NCBI GenBank assembly: GCA_963844575.1
Contig: CAWJOU010000005.1
Coordinates: 62,001-126,000 of the forward strand
From: DASZUK01 sp963844575
Lineage (GTDB): Bacteria > Actinomycetota > Acidimicrobiia > Acidimicrobiales > RAAP-2
DNA length: 64,000 bases
Direction of reading: 5' to 3'
Below, in pieces: positions 35,081 to 44,249 of this stretch. The notes under the pieces are model-generated. The model saw only the letters and a program-made list of their open reading frames with translations. It ran no database searches and had not been told where the DNA came from. Within the stretch, counting starts at the first letter, position 1, and each line of letters starts with the position of its first letter. The position numbers were made by a program, and so were the translations under genes.

Positions 35081-36574
35081 ATGACCATCACGGTTGACAG
35101 CCCCGACGAGCCCGGCACCCTGCCGACCGCGGACCAGGCGTTCCACGTCGAGCAGCGAGGCATCGACTTCATCCCGGTCGCCGAGCGGTGGGCGACCCCG
35201 CGGCACATCGGCGGCATGTGGGCCGGGGCGAGCGTCCAGATCGAGTACTTCATCTACGGCGCCATCCTGATGACCTTCGGGTTCACGTTCGCCCAGGCGT
35301 TGAGCATCATCGTCATCGGCAACCTCTCGTACTTCCTGCTCGGGCTGTGCAGCCTGCAGGGCCCCCAGACGGGGACGACCGTGTTCGCCATCAACCGGGC
35401 CAGCTACGGGCCGAACGGCTCGCGGGGGATCGCCTTCTTCAACTGGATCACCCAGATCGGCTTCGAGGTCGAGGGGCTCATCCTGATCGTCGGGGCCTCG
35501 CTCGTCCTCGCCCTCAAGGCCGGGTTCTCGCCGGGCGACCCGACGAAGGTGGTCTTCGTGGTCGCCGCCGTCCTCGTCCAGGGCGTGCTGCCCTTCCTCG
35601 GCCATGCGACGATCGTCAAGACGCTGCGGGTGCTCGTCATCCCGTTCGTCATCCTCTTCGCCGTCCTGCTCGGCTTCGCCATCCCGCACGCCACCACCCA
35701 CGGCGTCGCCCACGCGGCCGACTGGCAGACGTACATGGAGGGGTTGGCCTTCACGATCACCCTGGCCGGCCTCGGCTGGGTCGAGAACGGCAACGACTAC
35801 ACCCGCTACTGCCGGCCGGACGCGTCGAAGAGGGCCATCGTCGGCTGGGTGTTCGTCGGCACCGCGGTGCCCGAGATCCTGATCATGACGCTCGGCGCGG
35901 CCGTCGGCACCTTCCTGACCGACGTCGGCAAGGCCAGCAACGCCTTCTTGCCCTTCGCCCACCAGAGCGCCATCCCGTCGTGGTTCGTCGTCGTCTTCCT
36001 CGTCTTCTGCATCGTCCAGCTGTTCGCCGTCAACAGCCTCGACATGTACTCGTCCGGCGTGACGCTGCAGGCGATGGGCGTCCACGTCAAGCGGTACGTC
36101 GCCGTCGTCATCGACTGCATCATCGCCCTCGTCGTCACCATGTGGGCGACGTTCGACTCGTCGTTCAGTACCTACCTCAAGGACTTCGTCGACCTCGTCA
36201 TCGTCTGGATCGCCCCGTGGGCGGCCATCTTCCTCGTCGACTGGGCGATGCGCCGCTACCGCTACGCGCCGCTCGAGCTCCAGCGGACGGACCGGGGCAG
36301 CCTCTACTACCGCCACGGCGGGATCGCCTGGGCGGCGATCGTCGCCCAGGTCGTCGGCATGTACGCCGCCATCTCCGCCCTCTCCGCCACGTTCGACCTG
36401 CCGCAGTGGCTGAACCCCGTCACCTACGCCACCCGGGACGCCTACGGCTACGGGGCCGACTTCAGCATCTACCTCGGCATGGGCGTCGCCGGCCTGCTCT
36501 ATTTCCTGCTGGGGTGGCGGAGCGTCCGGGCCCAGGCGGACCGCCAGGACCAGCTCATCGCCGCGCTGGGCTGA
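35081..36574 (+). CDS. NCS1-family purine/cytosine permease
   Basis: The 497-residue protein has 12 membrane segments. The N-terminal GIDFIPVAERWATPRHIGGMW and the helix-3 region GPQTGTTVFAINRASYGPNG are characteristic of bacterial cytosine/purine permeases (CodB-like group). It imports nucleobases or related hydantoin/allantoin-type compounds with a cation. It converges with a phosphoribosyltransferase gene 12 bases downstream, which supports a nucleobase substrate. Confidence 0.88.
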   Translation: MTITVDSPDEPGTLPTADQAFHVEQRGIDFIPVAERWATPRHIGGMWAGASVQIEYFIYGAILMTFGFTFAQALSIIVIGNLSYFLLGLCSLQGPQTGTTVFAINRASYGPNGSRGIAFFNWITQIGFEVEGLILIVGASLVLALKAGFSPGDPTKVVFVVAAVLVQGVLPFLGHATIVKTLRVLVIPFVILFAVLLGFAIPHATTHGVAHAADWQTYMEGLAFTITLAGLGWVENGNDYTRYCRPDASKRAIVGWVFVGTAVPEILIMTLGAAVGTFLTDVGKASNAFLPFAHQSAIPSWFVVVFLVFCIVQLFAVNSLDMYSSGVTLQAMGVHVKRYVAVVIDCIIALVVTMWATFDSSFSTYLKDFVDLVIVWIAPWAAIFLVDWAMRRYRYAPLELQRTDRGSLYYRHGGIAWAAIVAQVVGMYAAISALSATFDLPQWLNPVTYATRDAYGYGADFSIYLGMGVAGLLYFLLGWRSVRAQADRQDQLIAALG

Positions 36575-36586
36575 ACGGTATGGGGT

Positions 36587-37255
36587 CTAACCGGTCGGTT
36601 CCCCGCCAGTCGGTGCCGGGGTGGGGTCACCCCAGTCCTCGACCAGCGTCCCGTCGGGCCCGTCCCGGAAGAGCGGGATCGACCCGAGCGTCCGCACCCG
36701 GTCGGCGTCCGCGCCGAGGCGCGTCCGCCACTCGCCGCCCTCGGCCAAGAACGCGCCGATGACGACCGGGTCGGCGTCGACCCGGCGGAGCAGGCGCAGC
36801 GCGGCGTCCAGCGACGCGCCGGTCGAGATGACGTCGTCGACGACCGCCACCCGCCGGCCGCGGATAGCGTCGACCCGGGCCGGGTCCAGCCGGAGCGTCT
36901 GCGGCGAGCCGGTCGTGATCGAGCGCACCGGCTCGACGTAGGTGTTGCCGAGGTGGATCTTCGGCGTCTTGTGCAGGATGACGTAGTCGTCCAGCCCGAG
37001 CGCCCGCGTCACCTCGATGGCCAGCGGAATGCCCATCGTCGCCACCGAGACGACCACCTCCGGGGCCGCCGGGGCGAGCAGCTCGGCCAGCTCACGCCCG
37101 GCCCCCTCGGAAAAGGCGACGCCGTGGTCGACACAGATGAGCAGGGCGATCGTCACGTCCTCGGACATCCGGACGAGCGGCAGCTCGACCGTCCGGGAGC
37201 CGACGGTGGTGCGGTAGGTGGGCGGCTCGGCGATGGGCAGAGGATGGCGGCCCAC
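36587..37255 (-). CDS. type I phosphoribosyltransferase (adenine PRT-like)
   Basis: The ~222-residue product has the PRPP-binding loop VAVVDDVISTGAS and an upstream ALLICVDHGVAF, followed by VVVSVATMGIPLAIEVTRALG, matching adenine/xanthine phosphoribosyltransferases. These convert a nucleobase and PRPP to a nucleotide. GTG 37255 is preferred over GTG 37309 because AAAGGGC lies just upstream and the extra N-terminal residues are unlike the family. It probably works with the neighbouring NCS1 permease in salvage. Confidence 0.8.
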   Translation of the reverse strand: MGRHPLPIAEPPTYRTTVGSRTVELPLVRMSEDVTIALLICVDHGVAFSEGAGRELAELLAPAAPEVVVSVATMGIPLAIEVTRALGLDDYVILHKTPKIHLGNTYVEPVRSITTGSPQTLRLDPARVDAIRGRRVAVVDDVISTGASLDAALRLLRRVDADPVVIGAFLAEGGEWRTRLGADADRVRTLGSIPLFRDGPDGTLVEDWGDPTPAPTGGEPTG

Positions 37256-37301
37256 CGCCCTTTGGTGCAAATGGGCCTGGGAGATCGGCGCTCGTCGTTG
37301 G

Positions 37302-37315
37302 TAGAACACGTTCCA
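37302..37315. promoter_or_regulatory. KstR-like palindrome upstream of SDR gene
   Basis: TAGAACACGTTCCA fits TnnAACnnGTTnnA, the operator pattern known for KstR, the TetR repressor of cholesterol/lipid catabolism in actinobacteria. It sits 15 bases upstream of the SDR start codon at 37330. A match to a degenerate 8-base core can arise by chance, but the position is ideal. Confidence 0.45.
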
Positions 37316-37329
37316 CTACAGTCCGAACC

Positions 37330-38118
37330 ATGATCCTCGACCGGTTCCACCTGACCGACCGGGTCGCCATCGTGACCGGCGCCGGCCGCGGCATCGGGGC
37401 GGCCAGCGCGGTGGCCCTCGCCGAGGCCGGGGCCGACGTCGTCCTGGCCGCCCGGACCGACGAACAGCTCCGCGCCGTCGCGTCGCAGGTCGAGGCGGTC
37501 GGCCGCCGGGCCGTCGTCGTCGCGGCCGACCTGTCCGATCTCGACGCGGTCGCCGGCCTCGCCGACACCGCGGCCGAGGCGTTCGGCCGGCTCGACGTGC
37601 TCGTCAACAACGTCGGCGGCACGATGCCGCGACCACTGCTCGACACGTCACCCCGGTTCCTCGAAGAGGCGTTCCACTTCAACGTCGCCACCGCCCATGC
37701 CCTCGTCCGCGCGGCCACCCCGCACCTGCTGGCCAGCGGCGGCGGGTCGATCGTCAACATCTCGTCGGTCATGGGCCGGGCGGCCGGCCGCGGCTACCTC
37801 GCCTACGGGACGGTCAAGGCCGCCCTCGCCCACTACACCCGGCTGGCCGCCAAGGATCTCGCCCCGCGCATCCGCGTCAACGCCATCGGCGTCGGCTCGA
37901 CCGCCACCTCCGCCCTCGACATCGTCATGCAGAGCGACGAGCTCCGGACCGCGATGGAGCAGGCCACCCCGCTCCGCCGGATCGGCGAACCCGAGGAGAT
38001 CGCGGCCACCGTCCTCTTCCTGGCCTCGCCGGCCTCGTCGTTCATCACCGGCAAGGTCGTCGAGGCCGACGGCGGTCTCGACATCCCGAACCTCGACTTC
38101 GGGCTGCCGGACCTGTGA
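37330..38118 (+). CDS. short-chain dehydrogenase/reductase
   Basis: The 262-residue SDR has the NAD-binding VTGAGRGIGAASAVA, NNVGGT in the place of NNAG, the catalytic Ser in NISSVMG and the YGTVKAALAHY motif with Tyr and Lys. It closely resembles mycobacterial SDRs beginning MILDRF. It should oxidise or reduce a hydroxyl/keto group, perhaps on steroid or acyl-CoA intermediates given the KstR-like site in front. It overlaps the next gene by GTGA. Confidence 0.88.
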   Translation: MILDRFHLTDRVAIVTGAGRGIGAASAVALAEAGADVVLAARTDEQLRAVASQVEAVGRRAVVVAADLSDLDAVAGLADTAAEAFGRLDVLVNNVGGTMPRPLLDTSPRFLEEAFHFNVATAHALVRAATPHLLASGGGSIVNISSVMGRAAGRGYLAYGTVKAALAHYTRLAAKDLAPRIRVNAIGVGSTATSALDIVMQSDELRTAMEQATPLRRIGEPEEIAATVLFLASPASSFITGKVVEADGGLDIPNLDFGLPDL

Positions 38119-39215
38119 GCTCCCTGCGACCCAACGGCACCGGGCGGCCGACCGGCCCCTGGCGGGTCGTCGCCTGGAGCACCGGCAACGTCGGCCGGCA
38201 CGTCCTCGCCGGGATCGACGCCCATCCCGACCTCGAGCTGGTCGGCCTCTTCGTCGCCAACCCGGCCAAGGCCGGGCGCGACGCCGGCGACCTGGCCGGC
38301 CTCGGCCGGGACCTCGGCGTGGCGGCCACCAGCGACGTCGACGCCCTGCTGGCGCTGCGGCCCGACTGCATCGTCCATTCGGCCATGGCCGACGACCGGC
38401 TGATGGAGGCTCTCGCCGACCTCGAGCGGTTCCTCCGCGCCGGCATCAACGTCGTCTCCAGCGGCCCGGTCTTCCTGCAGTACCCGGCGCCCGGTGATCC
38501 GTTGGCGGCACCCCTCCGGGAGGCGGCGGCCGCCGGCGGGGCCTCCCTCTGGGTCAACGGCGTCGACCCCGGGTTCGCCAACGACGCGCTCCCGCTCGTC
38601 CTGACCGGCGTCAGCGAACGCATCGAAGAGGTCCGCTGCCTCGAGGTGCTGAACTACGCCACCTACAACCAGGGCACCGTGCTCTTCGACATCATGGGCT
38701 TCGCCCAGCCGATGGACCACGTGCCGATGCTGCTCCAGCCCGGCGTCCTGACCATGGCCTGGGGCAGCGTCGTCCGGCAGCTCGCCGCCGGGCTCGGCAT
38801 CGAGCTCGACCGGATCGACGAATGGTACGAGCGGGTGCCCGCCCCCGACGACTTCGCCGTCGATGCCGGACCGGTCCCCGCCGGCACGGCGGCCGGGCTG
38901 CACTTCGAGGTCCGCGGCATCTGGCACGACCGGCCGGTCGTCGTCCTCGAGCACGTCACCCGCCTCCGCGACGACCTCGCCCCCGACTGGCCCCAGCCGG
39001 CCGGGCAGGGCTGCTACCGCGTCGTCGTCACCGGCGAGCCGAACTACACCCTCGACCTCCAGCTGCTCGGCACCGACGGCGACCACAACACCGCCGGCCT
39101 CAAGGCCACGGCCATGCGGCTCGTCAACGGCGTCCCCGCCGTCGTCGCCGCCGAGCCCGGGTTGGTGACCGCCCTCGACCTGCCGACGATCATCGGTCGG
39201 GGCCTCGTCCGGTAG
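38115..39215 (+). CDS. NAD(P)H-dependent amine dehydrogenase/dihydrodipicolinate-reductase-like protein
   Basis: The 366-residue protein starts with WRVVAWSTGNVGRHVLAGIDAHPDLELVG, a Rossmann fold of the dihydrodipicolinate reductase-like family that includes 2,4-diaminopentanoate dehydrogenase. The central DCIVHSAMADD and GVDPGFANDALPL match that group. Actinobacterial members are often linked to lipid or steroid catabolism, but the reaction is not known. The GTG start overlaps the SDR stop (GTGA), so the two are coupled. Confidence 0.8.
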   Translation: MSSLRPNGTGRPTGPWRVVAWSTGNVGRHVLAGIDAHPDLELVGLFVANPAKAGRDAGDLAGLGRDLGVAATSDVDALLALRPDCIVHSAMADDRLMEALADLERFLRAGINVVSSGPVFLQYPAPGDPLAAPLREAAAAGGASLWVNGVDPGFANDALPLVLTGVSERIEEVRCLEVLNYATYNQGTVLFDIMGFAQPMDHVPMLLQPGVLTMAWGSVVRQLAAGLGIELDRIDEWYERVPAPDDFAVDAGPVPAGTAAGLHFEVRGIWHDRPVVVLEHVTRLRDDLAPDWPQPAGQGCYRVVVTGEPNYTLDLQLLGTDGDHNTAGLKATAMRLVNGVPAVVAAEPGLVTALDLPTIIGRGLVR

Positions 39216-39321
39216 GTCCGGTCCAGCCCTGACCCGGCCGCCGGCGCCGACCTGGCCGACCGCCGATCGCGCCGCACGGCGGGCCCGCCGCCGGCCGGCA
39301 CCCACGTAACCTGGCCTGATC

Positions 39322-40158
39322 ATGTGTGGACGGTTTGCCCTGTACACGCCGCCGGACCAGCTGGGCCGGCTCTTCGACGCCGAGCTGGCGGCGGGCGTCC
39401 CGCCCGACGACGACCCCCGCTGGAACATCGCCCCGACCACCCAGGTGCTCGGGCTCCGGTTCGCCCCCCTTGACCCCGAACGGCCCGACCACCGACGGCC
39501 CGACCACGGACGGCTGGTCGTCGACCGGTTCCGGTGGGGCCTCGTCCCGCCGCAGTCCAAGGACCCCGCCGCGGGGAGCCGCCTCTTCAACGCCCGGGCC
39601 GAGACCGTCGCCACCCGGCCGTCGTTCCGGGACGCCTTCGACCACCGGCGGATGGCCGTGCTCGCCGACGGGTTCTTCGAATGGCGCAAGGGCCCCGGGA
39701 AGGGGCGGCAGCCGCACTACTTCTGTCGGGCCGACGGTCGGCCGATGGCCTTCGCCGGGTTGTGGGCCGACTGGCAGGACCCCCGGTCCGGCGCGGCCGA
39801 TCGGCCGACCGTGCGGTCCTGCACCATCGTGACGACCACCGCCGGGCAGGACATGGACGGCGTCCACGACCGGATGCCCGTCGTCCTGGCCCCCGACGTC
39901 CTCGAACGATGGCTGGACCCGGCCGGCGCCGACCGGGAGGAGCTGCGGGCTCTCCTCCGACCGTCGCCGACCGGCACCCTCGTCCACCACCCCGTCGACC
40001 AGCGGGTGGGCAACGTCCGTCACGACGACCCCGGCCTGATCGCCCCCCTCCCGCCTGCCGTTGCCTCGTCGCCACCCAACTCGCCGCCCGCCGCGCCGCC
40101 AACGTCCCCACCGGCCTCGGCGCCCAGCTCGCCGCCGACCCCGGCGACGCTCTTCTGA
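39322..40158 (+). CDS. SOS response-associated peptidase (SRAP/HMCES/YedK) family protein
   Basis: The 278-residue protein begins MCGRFALYTP, with the invariant Cys2 that forms a thiazolidine crosslink to abasic sites in single-stranded DNA. Other SRAP landmarks are NARAET, GFFEWRKG and VHDRMPVVL. The C-terminal 40 residues are a low-complexity Pro/Ala/Ser tail. It protects DNA at abasic sites. Neighbouring genes do not indicate a special partner. Confidence 0.93.
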   Translation: MCGRFALYTPPDQLGRLFDAELAAGVPPDDDPRWNIAPTTQVLGLRFAPLDPERPDHRRPDHGRLVVDRFRWGLVPPQSKDPAAGSRLFNARAETVATRPSFRDAFDHRRMAVLADGFFEWRKGPGKGRQPHYFCRADGRPMAFAGLWADWQDPRSGAADRPTVRSCTIVTTTAGQDMDGVHDRMPVVLAPDVLERWLDPAGADREELRALLRPSPTGTLVHHPVDQRVGNVRHDDPGLIAPLPPAVASSPPNSPPAAPPTSPPASAPSSPPTPATLF

Positions 40159-40169
40159 CGGGACAAGGT

Positions 40170-41753
40170 ATGAGCACGGGGGCCGACACGAGGAGGGGTG
40201 CCGACACGGGGACCGGCACCTTCGACCGCCGACGGTTCCTCGGCGCCGCGCTCGCCGCCGGCGCCGGCGCTCTAACCGCCGGGTGGGCCGCCGACTCGCC
40301 GGCCTCGGCGGCCACCGTCCGACGGGCCGCGGCCGTCCGGCCGGCTGGGTCCGACCTCGGTGCGGTCGACCACGTGATCTTCCTCATGCAGGAGAACCGG
40401 TCCTTCGACCACTACTTCGGCACGTACGCCGGCGTCCGGGGGTTCGACGACCACCCGCGCCGCCGGCCCGGGGCCTTCTCCCAGCCGTTCCCGGCCAACA
40501 CCACCCGGACGCCGACCGGGCGGCTCCTCCCCTTCCATCTCGACACCGCTACCGACCTGGCCGAGTGCACGCACGACCTCAACCACAGCTGGCTGCCGCA
40601 GCACCAGTGCCGCAACGGCGGGACGATGGACGGCTTCGTCCCGGTCCACACGTCCGCGCAGTACGAAGGCCCCGAGAACGGCGTGCTGACGATGGGCTAC
40701 TACACCCGGGCCGACCTCCCCTACTACTACGCCCTCGCCGACGCGTTCACGATCTGCGACGGGTACCACTGCTCGGTCATGGGCCCGACGCACCCCAACC
40801 GGTTGATGGCCCTGTCGGGGACGATCGACCCCGACGGCACCCACGGCGGGCCGGTCCTGCTCACCAACGTCTCGCCGTCGGCCAAGTTCAGCGTCGACTG
40901 GCCGACGATGCCCGAGGTGCTGGAGGACGCCGGCATCAGCTGGAAGGTCTACACGCCCCCGGGCGACCTCTACCGGATCACCAACGACGAGGTGCTCGGC
41001 GAGACCGACGCCATCCTCCCCTACTTCTCCCAGTACGCCGACCCGGCGTCCAGCCTCTACCAGAAGGCGTTCCTCCCGCTCTATCCCACCGACTTCGCCG
41101 CCGACGTCGCCCGGGACACGCTGCCGTCGGTCAGCTGGATCATCCCGCCCCTCGGCTACGACGAGCACCCGCCGGCGCCCCCGGCGCTCGGCGAGTGGCT
41201 GACCGACCAGGTGCTCCAGACCCTCGTCCGCCACCCGAAGGTGTGGGCCAAGACCGTCCTCTTTCTCATGTACGACGAGAACGACGGCTTCTTCGACCAT
41301 GTCCCCCCGCCGGTGCCCCCGCCGGGGATGCCAGGTGAGTACCTGACGATGAGCCCCCTGCCCGACACCGCCCAGACAGTGGCCGGACCGGTCGGGCTCG
41401 GCTTCCGCGTCCCGATGCTCGTCCTCTCCCCGTTCAGCCGGGGCGGCCACGTCTGCTCGGCGACGTTCGACCACACCTCGCAGCTCCGGTTCCTCGAGGC
41501 GCGGTTCGGCGTCCGGGCTCCCAACATCTCCGCCTGGCGGCGAAAGACGGTCGGCGACCTGACCGCCACCCTCCACCTAGGCCGGCCGGACACGACCACC
41601 CCTACCTTGCCGTCGACCTCCCGGGACTCGGTGGCCACGGTGACTGCGCTCGGCTGCCAGGACGGGGACCTCACCGAGACCCGGACCGACCAACCGCCGT
41701 ACCCGCTGCCGTCGATCCAGGCGATGCCGTCCCAGGAACCGGCCGTTACGTAA
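40170..41753 (+). CDS. Tat-exported phospholipase C-type phosphoesterase
   Basis: The 527-residue protein has a twin-arginine signal (FDRRRFLGAALAAGAGAL) and the phosphoesterase domain opening DHVIFLMQENRSFDHYFGTYAGVRGF, diagnostic of the bacterial phospholipase C/acid phosphatase AcpA family. Later landmarks are MGPTHPNRLMALSGTID, VLFLMYDENDGFFDHVPPP and RVPMLVLSPFSRGG. It hydrolyses phospholipids or other phosphoesters outside the membrane. Start ATG 40170 is 11 bases after the SRAP stop. Confidence 0.92.
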   Translation: MSTGADTRRGADTGTGTFDRRRFLGAALAAGAGALTAGWAADSPASAATVRRAAAVRPAGSDLGAVDHVIFLMQENRSFDHYFGTYAGVRGFDDHPRRRPGAFSQPFPANTTRTPTGRLLPFHLDTATDLAECTHDLNHSWLPQHQCRNGGTMDGFVPVHTSAQYEGPENGVLTMGYYTRADLPYYYALADAFTICDGYHCSVMGPTHPNRLMALSGTIDPDGTHGGPVLLTNVSPSAKFSVDWPTMPEVLEDAGISWKVYTPPGDLYRITNDEVLGETDAILPYFSQYADPASSLYQKAFLPLYPTDFAADVARDTLPSVSWIIPPLGYDEHPPAPPALGEWLTDQVLQTLVRHPKVWAKTVLFLMYDENDGFFDHVPPPVPPPGMPGEYLTMSPLPDTAQTVAGPVGLGFRVPMLVLSPFSRGGHVCSATFDHTSQLRFLEARFGVRAPNISAWRRKTVGDLTATLHLGRPDTTTPTLPSTSRDSVATVTALGCQDGDLTETRTDQPPYPLPSIQAMPSQEPAVT

Positions 41754-41762
41754 GCGGAAGCC

Positions 41763-42938
41763 CTAATCCTGGGCAGTCGCCATAGGCGGTCGGAAAGCCA
41801 AAATAATATCCGTCCTGGCCCGCAACATATTGCCGGAGCGGGCAATCAGCCCCAGTCTCTGAAGGTGGTTTAGATCCCGAGACAACGTACGTGGGCCCGC
41901 CACGGCGTAGAGCTTGGCGAGCGTCGGATTGAGTCCGCTCAGGTCTGCTCGACGGACTGACTCCCACATCGGGAGGGCCAAGACCATATGCCGTTGACGC
42001 TCGTTTGCCTTGGAGCTCGCTTCGTTGCCGAAGGTTTCGTGAACGTAGTTGATCCATGCGATCTGGATCTGCTGATCCCGCACCATGTCAATGACCTCTC
42101 GGATTCCATCGACGAATCCCTCAATCGCGTATATCAAGAAGCCGAGAGCGTCTTGGGCCTCGCTGGCTCGGGCCAGTTCTCGGTAGTAGCGATCGCGGGT
42201 GAGGTTGTAGTGGTTGGAGAGAAGGTGAGCTGCTGGTAGCGGAACCAAGCCGCTGTTCGCCAAGATCACGAACTCGACTAGCCGAGCGGTTCGACCGTTG
42301 CCGTCTCCAAATGGGTGAATCCACGCTAGGTACAGGTGAGCATAGACGGCCTTAGCAAGGGTCAGTGCAAACTGAATCTCGGGGTCGTCACTCTGGAAAG
42401 TAGGGCCCTCCAGCCAATCGGCAAGCCTATGCAGCAGGTAGTCACAATCTTCAGCTGGGGCCCCCCGATAGCTGCCAACAACAACCGGATGAGTGCGAAC
42501 CTCTCCTGGGATGATATCCGCGTCATCGGTCGTCGATCTCAGCACTTGCCGATTAAACTCGCAAATGAGGTCTCGGGTGATCCGGATGTTGTTGCCAGCC
42601 ATGATCTGGGCTTGCACGCCATCCAACGCGTCGAGCAGGTTCCGGACCTCCTGCTCCTGGTACTGCCTCGAAGGAGGCGCCTTGTAAGTGCCCTTGAGAA
42701 TTCCCATGGCTTGATCTTCGGTAAGGGTGTTCCCCTCGATCGCCGTGGTGGCCAAGGCGCCCTTGACAAGGGTCACCACGTAGAGGTTCTCAGCGAAGTC
42801 CGGCTTCAGCGGCGTGCCCGCCAGATGCTGGCACTTGGACCTAGCTTCGCCGACGAGCATCCAGTGGAGAGCCTGCACATCGTTGATCTGCGTCGCCTTG
42901 AAGGTGATCCACGGATGACTCTCCTCGTACCTTCGCAT
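41763..42938 (-). CDS. fic: Fic-domain protein, class II
   Basis: The 391-residue protein contains HPFGDGNGR at residues 208-216, the AMPylation motif, and the inhibitory TTAIEG (64-69) in an N-terminal helix. The C-terminal ~90 residues (TLAKLYAVAGPRTLSRDLNHLQRLGL) look like a winged helix. Base composition is visibly less GC-rich than flanking genes, with many A/T-ending codons, so recent horizontal acquisition is likely. Four 12-bp direct repeats lie upstream. Target protein unknown. Confidence 0.9.
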   Translation of the reverse strand: MRRYEESHPWITFKATQINDVQALHWMLVGEARSKCQHLAGTPLKPDFAENLYVVTLVKGALATTAIEGNTLTEDQAMGILKGTYKAPPSRQYQEQEVRNLLDALDGVQAQIMAGNNIRITRDLICEFNRQVLRSTTDDADIIPGEVRTHPVVVGSYRGAPAEDCDYLLHRLADWLEGPTFQSDDPEIQFALTLAKAVYAHLYLAWIHPFGDGNGRTARLVEFVILANSGLVPLPAAHLLSNHYNLTRDRYYRELARASEAQDALGFLIYAIEGFVDGIREVIDMVRDQQIQIAWINYVHETFGNEASSKANERQRHMVLALPMWESVRRADLSGLNPTLAKLYAVAGPRTLSRDLNHLQRLGLIARSGNMLRARTDIILAFRPPMATAQD

Positions 42939-43270
42939 ACGGCAAGTTTACTATCTATGCCCTAGGTTGTCCATCAGAATGTCCATAGGAGTGTCCCTAA
43001 GAATGTCGGGCAGGCAAACTCAGATAATCCCTGTTGAGATGCCCAATCAGCGCGCGCCACCTTCCGGTCCGCCGGCCTCATCGGTCGGGTTCACCCCAGG
43101 CCCTCGCGGGGTCGCTGGAGACGCCTGGTGGTCGCACAGCACTTGATCGGCGGAACGTGATAGCAGGTCCGGCCGGAGCACCGACCGAGGTTCGTAGTAT
43201 GGCGGCGGTCCACGACCCCGGTCCGAACGGGCCGGGGGTGGCGCTCGGGGGAGAAGGGGACGTACCGACG
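42939..43270. other. 332-base gene-free interval between fic and cyclase gene
   Basis: This gap holds the four 12-bp iterons near the Fic start and otherwise shows no gene I can support. An in-frame ATG at 43199 could extend the cyclase by 24 residues. The left third is as AT-rich as the Fic gene, and the rest returns to the GC-rich background near 43040, which may mark the edge of an inserted segment. Confidence 0.6.
42968..43015. repeat. four 12-bp direct repeats (iterons) upstream of fic
   Basis: TGTCC or TGTCG begins at 42968, 42980, 42992 and 43004, exactly 12 bases apart. The units approximate TGTCCATAAGAA and the last is degenerate. The array starts 30 bases upstream of the Fic start codon. 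One unit per slightly more than a helical turn suggests cooperative regulator binding, possibly by the Fic winged-helix region itself. Confidence 0.75.
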
Positions 43271-44209
43271 ATGACCGAAGCCCGGGTGACCGAAACGACC
43301 GACGGGGGCGGCCCGGCGCAGCGGGGCAACTGGGGCCGGTGGGGCACCGACGACGAGCGGGGGGCGCTCAACCTGATCGGATCGGCGGAGGTGCTCGCCG
43401 GCGTGGCCGCCTGCCGGACCGGTAAGACCTACCCGCTCGGGCTCCGCGTCCAGCGCAAGGGCGTCCCGATCGTCGATTTCCGACCGGCCCCCGAACGGTA
43501 CGCGCTCTTCCGGGACACCGACGCGGCGACGTTCCGCAAGCTCGGCTCCGACGGCACGCTCGGCTTCAACGAGGACGTCGTCACGATCCCCACCCACAAC
43601 GGCACCCACATGGACGCGCTCAGCCACTGCGCGTCGGAGGGCACGCTCTACAACGGGTTCTCCGCCGACGTCGTCGAAGCCAACCGCGGCTCGTCGCGGT
43701 GTGGCGTCGAGAAGATCGGCGCCGTCGTCGGGCGGGCCATTCTGCTCGACGTCGCCCGCCATCTCGGCGTCGACTGGTTGGAGCCCGGACAGCCGGTGGG
43801 CGCCGACCTGCTGGAGGCTTGCCGGGCCGCCGCCGGCGTGACCCTCGCCGCCGGGGACGTGCTGCTGGTCCGCACGGGATGGCTCGACCTCTTCGCCTCG
43901 CTCGGGCGCGGCGAGCCGGCGCCGTTCGCCCAGCCCGGCCTCGACCTCAGCGCGGCCGAGCTCGTCCGGGACCACGACCTGGCCGCGGTCGGCGCCGACA
44001 ACGCGGCCGTCGAGGTCATCCCGTTCGACAAGGGCGGGTACCTGCCCGTCCACGTCGTCCTGCTGCACGAGCTCGGCGTCGTGCTCTTCGAGCACCTCGT
44101 CCTCTCGCCACTGGCCGCCGACGGCTGTGTCGAGGGCCTCTTCGTCGCCGCCCCGCTGCTCATCACCGGCGGGTCGGGCAGCCCGGTCAACCCGGTCGTT
44201 ATCGCCTGA
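43271..44209 (+). CDS. cyclase-family (kynurenine formamidase-like) metal hydrolase
   Basis: The 312-residue protein has the HNGTHMDALSH motif (HxGTHxDxxxH) of the cyclase/kynurenine formamidase fold, which binds divalent metal. The opening NWGRWGTDDERGALNLI and later GDVLLVRTGW are typical of larger bacterial members acting in aromatic or alicyclic compound breakdown. ATG 43271 is supported by GGGGAGAAGGGGACG upstream; ATG 43199 is the longer option. It converges on the F420 oxidoreductase. Confidence 0.85.
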   Translation: MTEARVTETTDGGGPAQRGNWGRWGTDDERGALNLIGSAEVLAGVAACRTGKTYPLGLRVQRKGVPIVDFRPAPERYALFRDTDAATFRKLGSDGTLGFNEDVVTIPTHNGTHMDALSHCASEGTLYNGFSADVVEANRGSSRCGVEKIGAVVGRAILLDVARHLGVDWLEPGQPVGADLLEACRAAAGVTLAAGDVLLVRTGWLDLFASLGRGEPAPFAQPGLDLSAAELVRDHDLAAVGADNAAVEVIPFDKGGYLPVHVVLLHELGVVLFEHLVLSPLAADGCVEGLFVAAPLLITGGSGSPVNPVVIA

Positions 44210-44249
44210 CCGTCGTCACTGCTCGAGCACCGTCAGCGCCGGAGCACCG

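Noticed and set aside
34193..36316. 700-codon minus-strand frame opposite the secreted hydrolase and NCS1 permease
   Set aside because: It has a biased Asp/Arg/Glu composition without motifs and overlaps two well-supported plus-strand genes.
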